Assembly: GCA_037893245.1 (NCBI GenBank)
Contig: JBAIAA010000702.1
Span: 957,938 to 1,021,937, forward strand
Source of the DNA: Crossaster papposus
Lineage: Eukaryota > Echinodermata > Asteroidea > Velatida > Solasteridae
Length of the DNA: 64,000 bases
Reading direction: 5' to 3'
Part shown: one piece after another, positions 1 through 12,900 of the stretch
Layout: every line of letters begins with the position of its first letter
Position numbering within the stretch: the first letter of the stretch is position 1
Position numbers and translations under genes: made by a program
The notes under the pieces: generated by a model
What the model was told of the DNA's origin: nothing
What the model saw: only the letters and a program-made list of their open reading frames with translations
Databases searched by the model: none

Positions 1-739
1 TTTTTTTTCTTTTCTTTTTTTCAAAATGGCCGCCCGACACATCTTAATTTGAGTCGTGCATTAAACATGTCACACCCTATCTTCCAAATTAAAATTAAAA
101 CATGGTTCACCCACGATTAAAAACTAAAATTCCTGTGGGTCGATCAAGTATGCACTGTACACAACTACACGTCACACCCTAGCCTTCCTAGAAAAAATAT
201 ATTTCCAGAGCATGTACACAGTGATGCTAAAGTCTAAAATACGATCTTAAAATTGTATTATCTTTAAAAAAAAAAAAATTGTGCTCACAGAATAACCCTC
301 TTGTTTTTTCTTATTATCTCAATGAAGGTACGTCATTTGGTGCAAAAATATAATATTTACTCAACTCTTCTGTACACAACCACTAATATGGTAGCATTCT
401 GCCTCCTTGCCCAAAGTGTTTGTACAAGCTGTGCACCAACCTACAATGTACCAGTAGTCCTACTACTGGGTATCTCCGTGTTAACTATCCATACAATACA
501 TATCAATAGGGTTGGATCGATAGATAAGTTGGGTAACCCTGAATATACTGGATGGTACATACATTTAGATAGGATATTTAGTTTAGTTTTGGCACCGAGA
601 GAGGGAGGGACAATTCAGACAGACAGCAAAAATGTCGTTTTTGGAATTTGCCCGAATGGAGAAAGCTCACTTTCCTACCGGTATCTCAAACAAATGTTCA
701 CATTTTGAATATTAGTTTATGAGTTTGTTTCTTTGACAG
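1..739. other. Sequence upstream of exon 1
   Basis: AT-rich, with homopolymer T and A runs. It should hold the promoter and a noncoding first exon of the tandem-START gene, but I cannot place them. A 135-codon open stretch at 301-708 lacks coding character. A short ATG frame at 629 followed by a GT at 681 cannot join exon 1 in frame. Confidence 0.4.
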
Positions 740-910
740 GTGTTCACCTGCAAATGTGAGAGTAGATATCCGACACGATATATCCCTACCACCATGGCAA
801 TATTATCTGCCATAACTCTACTAGAGTGGGACATTGTAGTCTTTTGGTGTATGGTCACAGCGTCGCTTGTTTTCCTACTAGTATTGCTTGCTACCGTCTT
901 CTTCCAGGAG
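740..910 (+). CDS. Exon 1 of tandem-START gene: start codon and membrane anchor
   Basis: The acceptor tttctttgacag ends at 739 and the donor GAG|gtaagt begins at 911. The exon is open throughout in a phase that joins exon 2. The ATG at 794 has a near-perfect Kozak context (ACCACCATGG), so I take it as the start, with 740-793 as 5' UTR and an unseen upstream noncoding exon. The first 39 residues include about 24 uninterrupted hydrophobic residues (14-37), a signal anchor or single transmembrane helix. Few charged residues flank it, so orientation is undecided. The frame is also open from 740 to 794, so a longer N-terminus is possible. That this exon joins the START exons rests on matching phase and strand only. 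Confidence 0.55.
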
Positions 911-3900
911 GTAAGTCACACACACTTCAAAATTCTCCAAAGTTTTTTTGGGGGTGGGCAAGTCTACTATATTGTAACCTTTATATGTTGGTCATGTCAA
1001 AGGTCAAGTACTGAGGTCATTTGAGGTCAAGTTCTAATTGAGCTTGAATTGTAAAACTTGTCTCTTTTGAAAACTTGAAGTCCAATTGCAATCAAACTTG
1101 GGACCTGTTTACAATATTGTGACCTGTATACAATATTGTGACCTGTATACAATATTGTGACCTGTATACAATATTGTGACCTGTATACAATATTGTGACC
1201 TGTATACAATGTTGTGACCTGTATACAATATTGTGACCTGTATACAATATTGTGACCCACAATATTGTGACCTGTATACAATATTGTGACCTGTATACAA
1301 TATTGTGACCTGTATACAATATTGTGACCCACAATATTGTGACCTGTATACAATATTGTGACCTGTATACAATATTGTGACCTGTATACAATATTGTGAC
1401 CTGTATACAATATTGTGACCTGTATACAATGTTGTGACCTGTATACAATATTGTGACCTGTATACAATATTGTGACCCACAATATTGTGACCTGTATACA
1501 ATATTGTGACCTGTATACAATATTGTGACCTGTATACAATATTGTGACCTGTATACAATATTGTGACCTGTATACAATATTGTGACCTGTATGCAATATT
1601 GTGACCTGTATGCATCTGTCAAAGGTCAAGTGCTGAGGTCAAAGGTTATTTAAGGTCAAGCTGTTAAAGAGGCTGGAATTGTAAAATTGGTCTTATTTGA
1701 AAACTTAAAGTTCAATTTAAAGGTACCGTAGGATACACCATTAGTAATTGCATGAATTATCATGAATGGTTGGATTTGGGAAGTAAATACCGTTTAACTG
1801 ACCTGTCTGAAGTTTTACAGTCATTGATGCCGAGAAAAGCATGAAAAACAGCGTTTGTTTTCAACCGGCGTCGAGCAGTTATTCTTATGTTCTTGTTTTT
1901 TCGCGATCGTTGTCCGGCGATCGTGAATTTTGTTTTATACAAATTAATTATTTCGAACAATTACAGGATATCTACCGGTATCTACCAGTACATGTGGGTC
2001 TTTCCATAAATAAGGGGGCCAAAGCGTGACATGGTGTTATTTCTCAAAATGTAATTTACTTTCTATATTCTTTGCATGTTCGTATGGTGGGGATAGCTCA
2101 TACGTTTAATGTATAACTTCAATTTCTCGAATCAGATTTTTTGTTTTCATATACGATCCAAAACTATCCATCACACTGTAATGGAGACACCGGTGTCTCA
2201 GTTACAGTGTGAAGTGTGAAACTTGTGACTTGTTTTGCCATAAATTAGTAGGTTTTCATTGAAAATTTAAATTTCAAAGGGTAATATGTAAACATCATTG
2301 GTATACTGTAATTCAGCTATTTTCAATGAAAACCTTCAAACGTTGGCCAAGCAGTAAAGGCCGACAGTTTTACGCGTAACCGTGACACTGGTGTCTTTGT
2401 TACACCGTGACTCAAAAAGTCCTGTCTCTCTTATTATGCATCATAAATGTCTGAATCGAGCAAAGTGCATAGTAATACATGCTGTACATATGATAGATTC
2501 AGACATTTATGATGCATAATAAGAGAGACAGGACTTTTTGAGTCACGGTTACGCGTAAAACTGTCGGCCTTTACTGCTTGGCCAACGTTTGAAGGTTTTA
2601 ATTGAAAATACACATGTAGCTGAATTACAGTATACCAATGATGTTTACATATTACCCTTTGAAATTTAAATTTTCAATGAAAACTTACTAATTTATGGCA
2701 AAACAAGTCACAAGTTTCACACTTCACACTGTAACTGAGACACCGGTGTCTCCATTACAGTGTGATGGATAGTTTTGGATCGTATATGAAAACAAAAAAT
2801 CTGATTCGAGAAATTGAAGTTATACATTAAACGTATGAGCTATCCCCACCATATGAACATGCAAAGAATATAGAAAGTAAATTACATTTTGAGAAATAAC
2901 ACCATGTCACGCTTTGGCCCCCTTTTTTATGGAAAGACCCATGTACAGTGTACGTACAATCAATTTTCTGGATGCCCAGAATCATTATTTACTTTCAAAT
3001 AAGTAAGACATTTCTTAATAATATGATAATAAAGATTTTTGATAGATCTGCAAATGGTGTATCCTATGTATGTACCTTTAAAGGTAGTATACACCATTGG
3101 TCATTGCTTGAATTATCATGAATGAGTAGATTTGGGGGGTTGTATTTATAGTAAATATCGTTTAACTGAGCTGTCCAAAGTTTTAGAATCATGGATGCCG
3201 AGAAAACCACGAAAAACAGCGGGTTTTTTCAACCGGCGTCGAGCAGTTATTCTTACATGTAAGTTATCTGGACGGCGATCGCGAATTTTTCATTATAAAA
3301 TTCGATTTTTCGGAATAATTACAGGATATCTAGCGCAATCATTTTGCTGGATGCCCAGAATCAACATTTACTTTCAGATGAGTAGGATATTTCTTAATAA
3401 TTCGGTAGCAAATATTTTTGATATCTGCAAATGGTGTATACTACCTTTAGGCAAATAAATGTTGGTCATACTACCGGTATGTGGATGCCAGATATGCAAT
3501 ATTATGGAAATGTCCATGTGATTGTGATAGTACACATGTTGTAGGTCAAATATTGAGATCGAAGGTCATTTGAGTTTAAGTTGTAAAATTGGGTAATACT
3601 ACTGGTTGCAAAACTTGGCAAAACTTGTGGTTTTGAGAACCATTTTGTTTCATATTCAGTTTGAATTTATTTAGTTTTGATTTTAAAAACAGAATACTTT
3701 AAACCAACCAAACAAAAATTAGGCTCTTATTTTTTTGTGACGCGGCTTATGCAAACAGCTGCAACATCCTCTAATTTGATTTTAACTACTGTACATCCCA
3801 TTCATTTTTGTCTCCATGTTACAGCTCTGGAATGTTTTCTGTAAAGACCCAGTGGTCACAAAATCCTACATCCTACAAAAGTACATACTGGTACATGTAC

Positions 3901-6900
3901 ATGTACCTGCATAATTAAAGAACACATTGTCCTGGTAATATTGGGTGGATCCCATCATGGAGGAATAAGAGCAGCCCTCTGTGAAGTACATGTACTATAA
4001 AGGGTACATGTACAATACGTGTACATTGTATTATGTCCTATAATCCCCCAAAATATCATGTTTTGGTTTGTTTATTTGGTTGAAAGGAAACCAACCTAAT
4101 GACTTACCGTTACCGAGAAAAGACAGGAAAAGCCTGGTTGTTTACATAAAACATGATGATGTACGCATATGTTTTTCCTGTCGTTTTCATTCAATGTTCG
4201 AAACACGTTGTGTGTTTCCCATGACCCTTACGAAAATGTCCTGTGGTATTACCACAAAAAATACCACAGGACAGTACCACAGGAAATGTCCTGTCATTTT
4301 TTGGGACATTACCACAGGACAAATTCCTGTGGTATTCCTGTGGTACTTTTTCCTGTGGTACTTTTTCCTGCGGTACTTTTTTCCTGCGGTACTTTTTTCC
4401 TGCGGTACTTTTTTTCCTGCGGTACTTTTTTTCCTGCGGTACTTTTTTTCCTGCGGTACTTTTTTTCCTGCGGTACTTTTTTTCCTGCGGTACTTTTTTT
4501 CCTGCGGTACTTTTTTTCCTGCGGTACTTTTTTTCCTGCGGTAATTTTTTTCCTGCGGTAATTTTTTTCCTGCGGTAATTTTTTTCCTGCGGTACTTTTT
4601 TCCCTGCGGTACTTTTTTCCCTGCGGTACTTTTTTCCCTGCGGTACTTTTTTCCTGCGGTACTTTTTTCCTGCGGTACTTTTTTCCTGCGGTACTTTTTT
4701 CCTGCGGTACTTGTTGAACTATTCCTGTGGTACCTGTGGTACTATATTCCTGTCGTACCATTCCTGTGGTAACATGTTCCTGTGATACATGTTCCCAGTA
4801 CTTGTTCCTGTGGTATCGATCATGTGGTATTTCCCTTTCAATGAGTACCACTTTCTTCTGTTGAATATTCCTGTAAAAACATGGCACTTTGAAATTAAAG
4901 TGATGCACTAAAACCCTTTAAATATGCTCTTTTAGATTGTTGTTTATTGAAAGCCCTTCCACCATCACCACCACCAATCCTACATGTACTTGTGTCGATT
5001 TTTAAGATATACAGCAAACAAAGTAGATTCAGGTTACATTCAAATTTTTGATTCAAGGAGCAACTGTTTGCATTCATACATTTCTTTGCAATGAAGTTTC
5101 ATGTCCTTAAACTATAATGACGGTAATAACAGCAAGTCAGCAAGTTATTTTATATATATTTCTGAGTCAACTTGTGCGTAATTTGATTAAGTAAAGTGGA
5201 AGGGTTTATTGGGTTTTTTAAACAAATGAATTTAGGTTCTGTCACATTTGATTTACATGTGATGATACAAAAGTCATAGAACAGTCTCTTCGCTTGATAT
5301 TTGCAAATTGTACTGATTCAAGAAGAGGAAAGAAACTACTGATTGCTTAGTTTCAAACCTAATGTATTTGACTTACAAATACAATTATGTTCAAGTAAAA
5401 TTACCGGTAGCTGTTAAAATCTTTGTGGTGCGAATGCGAAAAGGAATAATGAACATGCATACACAAAAAAGTCCTTCAACATTTCTTAGTGTCCAGAGTT
5501 TACCCTTATAATGCACAAGTTTGTTCGATCACATCAACAATTAAGACTTCATTTATAAAGTCTCTGTACGTATGCTCCTCTCGGTGTTTGCTGAATTCCC
5601 CCATCTACATCTGTTTCAACCATGCAGCCACAAATTTGATCTAAGCTTCACTAGTAGTACGGTTGAACTGATCTTCAATCTTGACCAACTCCCTGGCATT
5701 GAGAACAAAAATAAAAATTACAAAAAGGACAAATCATTAACAAAGTTCAAAACCAAGGGAAAAAACAAAGACTATAATCTGAAAGAATCAAACGTAGTTT
5801 AAGACGTACACCTTAAAGAATGGCACCAATCACAAACCTAGTCTTTTCAGCCTTCAAAATTTTCAGTCATTACATTGACATTGTTTGTAGTTGTTTAAGC
5901 ACCCATGGTGATGTTTTAATATTCCATTACATTGGTTTTTAATAAAGTCTTCTTATTATCCCTAAAGTACATGCAATGTGATCAAAAAGTGTTGATCGTA
6001 AGTTGCATATTGGAATAAGCAATCAGTTGACTATAACATTACAGGATCACAACAAGTATATAAAAGATTGACACGATATAAATGTTAAACATTGAAGTCA
6101 ATACAAAAAAACTTACCACACAACCGAGTCAACCGACAGCCATGACAGCAGGACTATATGCAGAATGCAGTGAAGATCTGTCCAAATGAAAGCCTTATGT
6201 TTTCAACCAAAACATACATAAACTCAAGTCATTTGGTCATGATATCTTGACAGGCATGTGAGATACATTTTGGCAGTTCTGGGTCACCATTATACTATGA
6301 ATAGTTGCAGTTTTCTAGCAAACATTGATGTACATATACCACTGATAAACTGCTCTTTCCCCAACCCAATTCAAAATATGCAGCATGTGCAGTGGAGTAG
6401 CCAAGCCTAGAGTTAATGCAAGGTCATTGCACCTTGAGACTTGCATGCACTGTATAGGGGTCAAAGGGCAATCACATGTCCTTGCAAGACAACCACAAGC
6501 CATTGTGTGCCTATACTGCACCAGAGCTGTGTACATTGTATGTACACAATGACTGAGAGATAAGCATTTAGTTTGAGATTGTGTGATGTGTGTATTTAAT
6601 TAACTGGAATAAGAACAGCATTTCTTGTCTGGTATCTTCTTCCAGCGTCCACACAAAAAAAACGCAGACAGTTCTGTGAAACAATTTACCATTTCTACCT
6701 GCCCTCAAAATTAAAATCCCTATGAAAATTACAGCAAAAGTAAATCTAACTCGAGTACCACAGGGATACCACAGGACAGAGATGTAGTAGGAACCCAATA
6801 TATGTGGTACGATGTGTACTGTGTGGTATCTCAGTTTGTACCACAGGGATACCACAGGGATACCACAGGGCAACAAGATGGGAACTAATTAATTAGTACT

Positions 6901-9900
6901 TCAATGTCTTTAATTTGTGTGTTATCTCAGCATTTACCACAGGGATACCACAGGACAGAACGGCAATATTGCGGTACTTATTTTTGTGTGGTCTCTTGAT
7001 ATTTACAACACATGAGTACCACAGGGCAGAGATGTCCTGTGGTACTTACCACACAGAACCATTTTGTATGACATGTTTGTGTCCTGTGGTAATTTGTGTG
7101 GTATCTAAGTAAATACCACAGGAATATACCACAGGACATCTCTATCCTGTAGTATTCTATGGTATATTACCACACAAAACCATTTTGTATGACATGCCCT
7201 GTGGTAATTTGTGTGATATCCAAGTAAATACCACAGGAATACCACAGGACATCTCTATCCTGTGGTATATTACCACACAAAACCATTTTGTATGACTGTC
7301 CTGTGGTAATTTGTGTGGTATCTAATTTTATTACCACAGGAATACCACAGGGCAGCAATGTCCTGTAGTATCCTATGGTATATTACCACACAAAACCATT
7401 TTGTATGACATGCCCTGTGGTAATTTGTGTGATATCCAAGTAAATACCACAGGAATACCACAGGACATCTCTATCCTGTGGTATATTACCACACAAAACC
7501 ATTTTGTATGATGTCCTGTGGTAATTTGTGTGGTATCTAATTTTATTACCACAGGAATACCACAGGGCAGCAATGTCCTGTGGTACATACCACACAAATT
7601 TGTGTGGTATTTGACTGTCCTGTGGTAATTGTGTGGTATACCACAGGAATACCACAGGACATTTTCGTAAGGGGAATTGCACACGGCACCAATGCACAAT
7701 TAATGTGGTTTCATACACGTCCGTCCGCAAAAGCAAACACTTTCTGGCTGGAATCATGACTACACCCAAGCAGCTTGAGTTTCGGAGGTCACTTTTGTGA
7801 ACCCCAAAACTCTTCACATTCACACAAAAACAGTACTTACAAGAACATGATTTGATTTTTGTATTGTTATTTTTCCAGCATCTACGAACCTAAAATGATA
7901 AAAAAATTCCCATTTAACATACTAACACCCCAAATACACGGGTCCATTTCTGAAAATTACAGCAAAAGCATTACATGTATGTATATACTGTACCAGTACA
8001 AGTTTATTCCCCTTAAAGGGTCCTAGAAATGTGGTTTTTATTAGTTTAACCCTAACCCCCTAGGCCTTACTTTGGGCTAAAGAACTACTACAGAATACTA
8101 CTGGTACTTAGTATTTTGTAGCATTGGGTCTTTCTGTGACTGATGATGGGGTGTGTACTGACAGAGTACAGATACTGCCAACTACAAAATACTAATAGTG
8201 GCAATACAGGTCAGTAATGGTACTTACCTGGCAAAAAATGCAGTTAGTCCAGCCTTGACCCATTGCTGTGTCCCAAGTGACAATTTTTGCTGTAGAGTTT
8301 AGAACACCTTGGGCCATGCACACTCAGCAAGCAGAGGGACCCAATGCTAAAAAGTACTACGAGTGCAATATTAGGGGTGAAGTACCAAATACTAAAAATT
8401 ACTACTGTACAGGCATTGCACACAAGTCAGTGAGAGTACTGGTACTGCATACTACTTTTTACTACTAGTAGTAAAAAGCATTAGGTAGGGTTAGGGTTAA
8501 ATGAAAGATTATAACTAATTGAGTGATTTTCAGTTTATAAATTTTTTATTATTTTTAAATTATTAAACAGCAATTCTCCTCGAAAGGTCTGCGTAGAACC
8601 TTTAAATGTAAGATACCGGTATATGTACCATTTGCAGATATTGAAACAATTTACTACCGAATTATTAAGAAATATCTTTCTTTTTTTAAAGTAAATTATT
8701 CTAGGCATCCGCGCCACTGCTGAATGAGTAGTTGACTGCATAAAGCCGCTATTTTGAAAATACCGGTACATATTTATGGTCGAATTTGCATGAAAAGGTC
8801 ACGCCCCATTTTCGCAGGTTATGAATGAGCTAGGGAGCTGGAACTATCGTGTCGTTAGTGGCTGCACTGCGTGAACAAATTTTACGCGACGTGCACGATC
8901 AAAATACTGTCTTCTTTGGCAACTTCTAGACTAATATTCACAGTGTTTGGGCAAATTAAATGCCCCTGTTTTTTGGTAAGTCACTGCGCGCGCTCTATAC
9001 ACAGCTCCATGGTCACTGCAACAGTTTGTTCATCACTCTGTCTCCTCACCAACTTGTGCATTGTGAAGTTTGTTGACCCAAGAAGTTTGTTGACCCCCAT
9101 ATCTGGTGACCCTTTCTCATAATGTACACAACCAGATTTGTCATACAGTTTGGATGATGAGTCATCACTCAGGCTGATTTGTGTTGCTGCCAATATTGTA
9201 CAGTTTGTTGACACATAGACCCTGCTGGGTTTGACCTCTAGTTTTTAACTTGACAAGTGCTGTGAACTAGGTACATGTGTTTGTACACATAGGTTACACC
9301 AAACTAAACAAATGATTACTGAACTATTAAACAAATCTTACTTATTTGAAAGTAAATAATGATTGTAGGCATCTAGCAAAATTATTATTATTAAACAATT
9401 TTTTTTTTTAATCAGGATACCCGGACCTCGATTGCGAAAAAAACAAAAAAAACCATAAGAACCACTGCCAGACACTGGTTTTCTTGCTTTTCTCAGCATA
9501 CATGTATCATGATTGTAAAACTTTGAACAGGTCAGTTAAACAATACATGTATTTACTATAAAATACAACCTTAACCTACCAAATTCACCCATTCCTGATA
9601 ATTTGCCTCTTTTGAAATTTTTTTCAATACATGCTTGTAAAGTATAAACTGTTTTTTTTCTTTTTTGTACATTGCTGTAGCTCCAAATTACTGAGCAACA
9701 TATTTATTAGGACAGATTAACCCTAACAGTCCCAAATCCTTCGATTTCAATAATGATTTTGCACACCCTAGGAAGTTGGGGTAAAACAAAAATGTTTTTG
9801 ATGTGATTTGTGTTGTTGTCAAAGAATTGAAGTAGCCATAGCTAAATACATGTACATGTAGGCCCTGTTTTCAAAATATTGCCACCTAAAATATGAATTT

Positions 9901-12900
9901 AGTTGTTCAAAATATATACTGTAGTGTACCGGTAGGTTCCTTAATTTGTTTTTGAGCATGCAATGTACCGGTACATGTACAGTAGGATATGTAAGCAAGA
10001 TAGACATGTACATGTGCACTCCTTCTTTCATGTTTCATACAATTTTAAAATGCTTATGATCATAATGTATACAAATTGAATCAAAATGCAGTGTTGTTGA
10101 GTGACGAAAACAATTGTCCTCAAATTTGTATCCTTGTGGAGACATCTCGTTGTTCTCGTGTACATGTACAAAATGGTTAGAAAGTCGAGCACGTTTTTAA
10201 AAATGCTCCCATAACCACAATTAATCTCCTGGGTTGAAATTTTAACCCAATATACCCTATACATGTATTAATACCCTAACTCGAACACTAACCCAAACCC
10301 ACATCCTAAACCTAGTTTTTAAGTAATTTTTTAATCAAAATATCAATTTTGTTAAATTTCTTGTTGAGACCTATTCATATAAATTACCATGTGGAGACCT
10401 TTTGACTCCCATTGTCCACATTGTGTTCAGCTCTCCACAGGATACCAAAATTAGAAACATGGTGAGGAGAAAAACCAAAAAGGGCAACATAAACACCAGT
10501 ACATTGTACACACAAGTACATGTACCGTACATGTACATCCAGATATTCTTGCATTTGGTTATTTATTTTTCATTGCAAAAGTGTGTGGTTTAAAAGTTTT
10601 AGGTTAAAAGTTTTAGTGTGAACGGTGTGTTAACGGTTTTAGTTTCAACAGAATCGGTTTTATCTCGCCGCTAAAACGGTGATTTAAAACACCTCGGAGG
10701 GAGGGTCTAGCTAAAACTCTGACCGTTTTATCTTTTTAGTACGTACGGTGTGTGAACGGTTTTTAGCGTTTTAGCTAAAACACTTCCTGTTTTAGCCGCC
10801 GCAGTTGACCTGGTGTTGCGTAAGCTCTTTTTGTGGCGCGCTTTTGGTGTAAACAAGTGCGGTTGTTTACATGCTCCGGCAGCTATACGTTATGTAGCCA
10901 CACGCCGCATACCCACACGGGCCGGTCTTAGCCAGCCAGCCGTGTACGCCGTGTTTTGCACAGCCACGTTCGAAATAATGCGGCCGATTTTCAAATACAA
11001 CGGCCCAAGCTTCAATACGCACTTGTTGTTATGGTAAAACGCCTGTTATATTTCTGCTGTCTGTGTATTTTGTTTAAATACTTACAATTGCTATTTTCGG
11101 AAGCAAAACTCCGCTGTTTTTGCCCCAATGAATCAACAAGGCTTTGCGTGCTGGTATGGTATGGTACGGTGCGGTACGGTGATATGGGTACGGGTGCCAG
11201 AAGCCACGTGCTCGCCCCATGCAAGCACGCATAATACATGCAGCATTTTTGGAATGGTTCCCGCCGCACGCTTCAATAGACAAAGTTAAGGACCGGAACC
11301 AGTCCATTGCCGACACGCATGTATTTTTTCGTTACACGAACTGGTCGAATTTGACATCGTAAGACGTAAAAATGCCCGGCAAACAAACGTGGATGAAGAA
11401 GGTCATATCCTGCAGGTTAATTCTCAGATCATGTTCACCCTTTTCTGTGTTTTCTGTTTTAATGTATTTATTTCGAGGTAGTAACGCTCGTCCTTGAGCG
11501 ATACAGCGTAGCGTGTTTCTGCAAAATGTTCTACCGCGGCATGTTTTCTGCATTCGGGCAGTTTTGTGTACCGGTGAGATTCAGTATGACTGAATGTTTT
11601 GAGGTGCACACGAATTATTTAGCGCGCGAAATATGTAAATGAGCGGAAGTTATACGTGACCCCAGAACAGAGATAAAACGCTATAAAGTTAAAACTCGCT
11701 ATACTTAAAACGGTGTCTGAACACTTGGTGTTTTAGTTTTACGACCGACAACCCATGGTGATCTACCATTTTAGCTAAAACGCTGTGTGAACATGGCCAT
11801 TGTCTTGCAAACTGTTATCTGGGGTTGTAGCAAACACTACAGTACATGTAGGTCAAGCCTTTTCAGATTACGTAACACGCATCCCGTGTGTAAACAATGT
11901 ATTGATAGGTGTGTGGTCCAAGCAAACATGAACGATACATGTATTAAAATACGCATGGAAGAAGGAATACGTTACAAAAAACAAATTGCAATCAAACGTC
12001 AACTCACCAGCAAGGAAAACAGAGTTTACTGCGTGCACGTTGATAGAGGAAGGAACACAAACAGTTGTTCCTGCACATTCAATGCGGATCCGCTCAATGA
12101 AACCTTCGAGAACAGTCTTCAACATGCCGGTAATCCGAGCTAGTCCGTGAACTGAAAATAATAAATGACTGATTCAATTTTGTTGTCTAACTAAGTCGCG
12201 CTATTCTTATTCCTCCATGCGCTAATCATACTCTACGAAGCGTAAATCAAACACATTTTGTCCGTTGCTGAAGGAAGGACGAAACCCTAGACGATGCGAA
12301 GCGCTGAGCAGTCTGCAAAACGCAAATTCCGTGGACGATATTCGAAGCGCCATAGCGGTCTACAAAGCCATGTCTCGTCAGCGCGGGGAGACATAAAATA
12401 GACGGGCTCCCTTCCATACTTTGCCTCGCCACCGCAAACCGGCACGGAACCTGCGCAGACACCGCGCAATGCCGACGGGGGCCCGTTCAAAAGACGGGCT
12501 CCCACGTCCGCTACCCCACACCAAACCGCGCCGGGCAAACAGGACACCACACCCAAAATGGCGCGACCCAGGTCCCGGCAAAATAGACGGGCTCCCTCCC
12601 ACCCTCCGCGGGCAAACAGGTACACGGCACACGGGGAACCATCCCTAACATGGCGCTAACCATGTCCCATCTTCAGGATTAATAGTATACCGGTACATGT
12701 AGATGGCTGTTTAGTTATGGTTCAGATCTTCGTAAAAACAAACTAAATAGAAAACAAAATCAACCACATGTAAAAGTCCTATAGCCGGTGACTCAATTGT
12801 GCCAAGAAGTTCAATCGTGGCCTTTGTGCGCGAGACTTACACGGTCTATAGCGCCGGGACGACCCGCAGTGAATCAAAAGAGCAACCGCATGATGCAAAA

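Larger units (their letters stand above)
4225..7673. mobile_element. Foldback (TU/FB-like) transposon with tandem-array arms
   Basis: The ends are a 26-bp terminal inverted repeat beginning CCCTTACGAAAATGTCCTGT (4225) and its complement ending at 7673. Inside each end is a tandem array of the same core, TCCTGTGGTA on the left (4240-4830) and TACCACAGGA mostly on the right (6750-7660), around a 1.9-kb centre. Inverted arms made of short tandem repeats define foldback elements such as sea urchin TU and Drosophila FB. No transposase is visible, so it is probably non-autonomous. I found no clear target duplication. The split MITE around it fixes both ends. Confidence 0.8.
3995..7796 (-). mobile_element. 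TTAAAGGGGTAC-family MITE, split in two by the foldback element
   Basis: 3995-4220 and 7676-7796 are the two halves of one element whose intact relative lies at 56853-57339 on the other strand. Shared blocks include AACCAACCTAATG (4091) and CATTCAATGTTCG (4187) in the left half, and ACACGGCACCAATGCACAAT (7680) and GGCTGGAATCATGACTACAC in the right. The outer right end is lost or too diverged to see. Confidence 0.8.

Noticed and set aside
629-680. Short ATG frame followed by a GT as a possible first exon
   Set aside because: Phase does not join exon 1, and the intron would be under 60 bp.
301-708. 135-codon frame upstream of exon 1
   Set aside because: AT-rich composition, no compatible splice junction to exon 1.
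1102-1614. CRISPR-like array
   Set aside because: Units are contiguous without unique spacers, and the genome is eukaryotic.
1027-1629. Long minus-strand frames (200, 176 and 168 codons)
   Set aside because: All three frames are open because a 19-bp repeat without stops is tandemly arrayed; no start context, splice sites or family match.
4068-4908. Lysine-rich and cysteine/phenylalanine-rich frames
   Set aside because: Translations of the 17-bp minisatellite in the foldback arm.
11787-12143. 118-codon cysteine-containing frame
   Set aside because: Overlaps the end of a TIR element, no known motif, no splice context.
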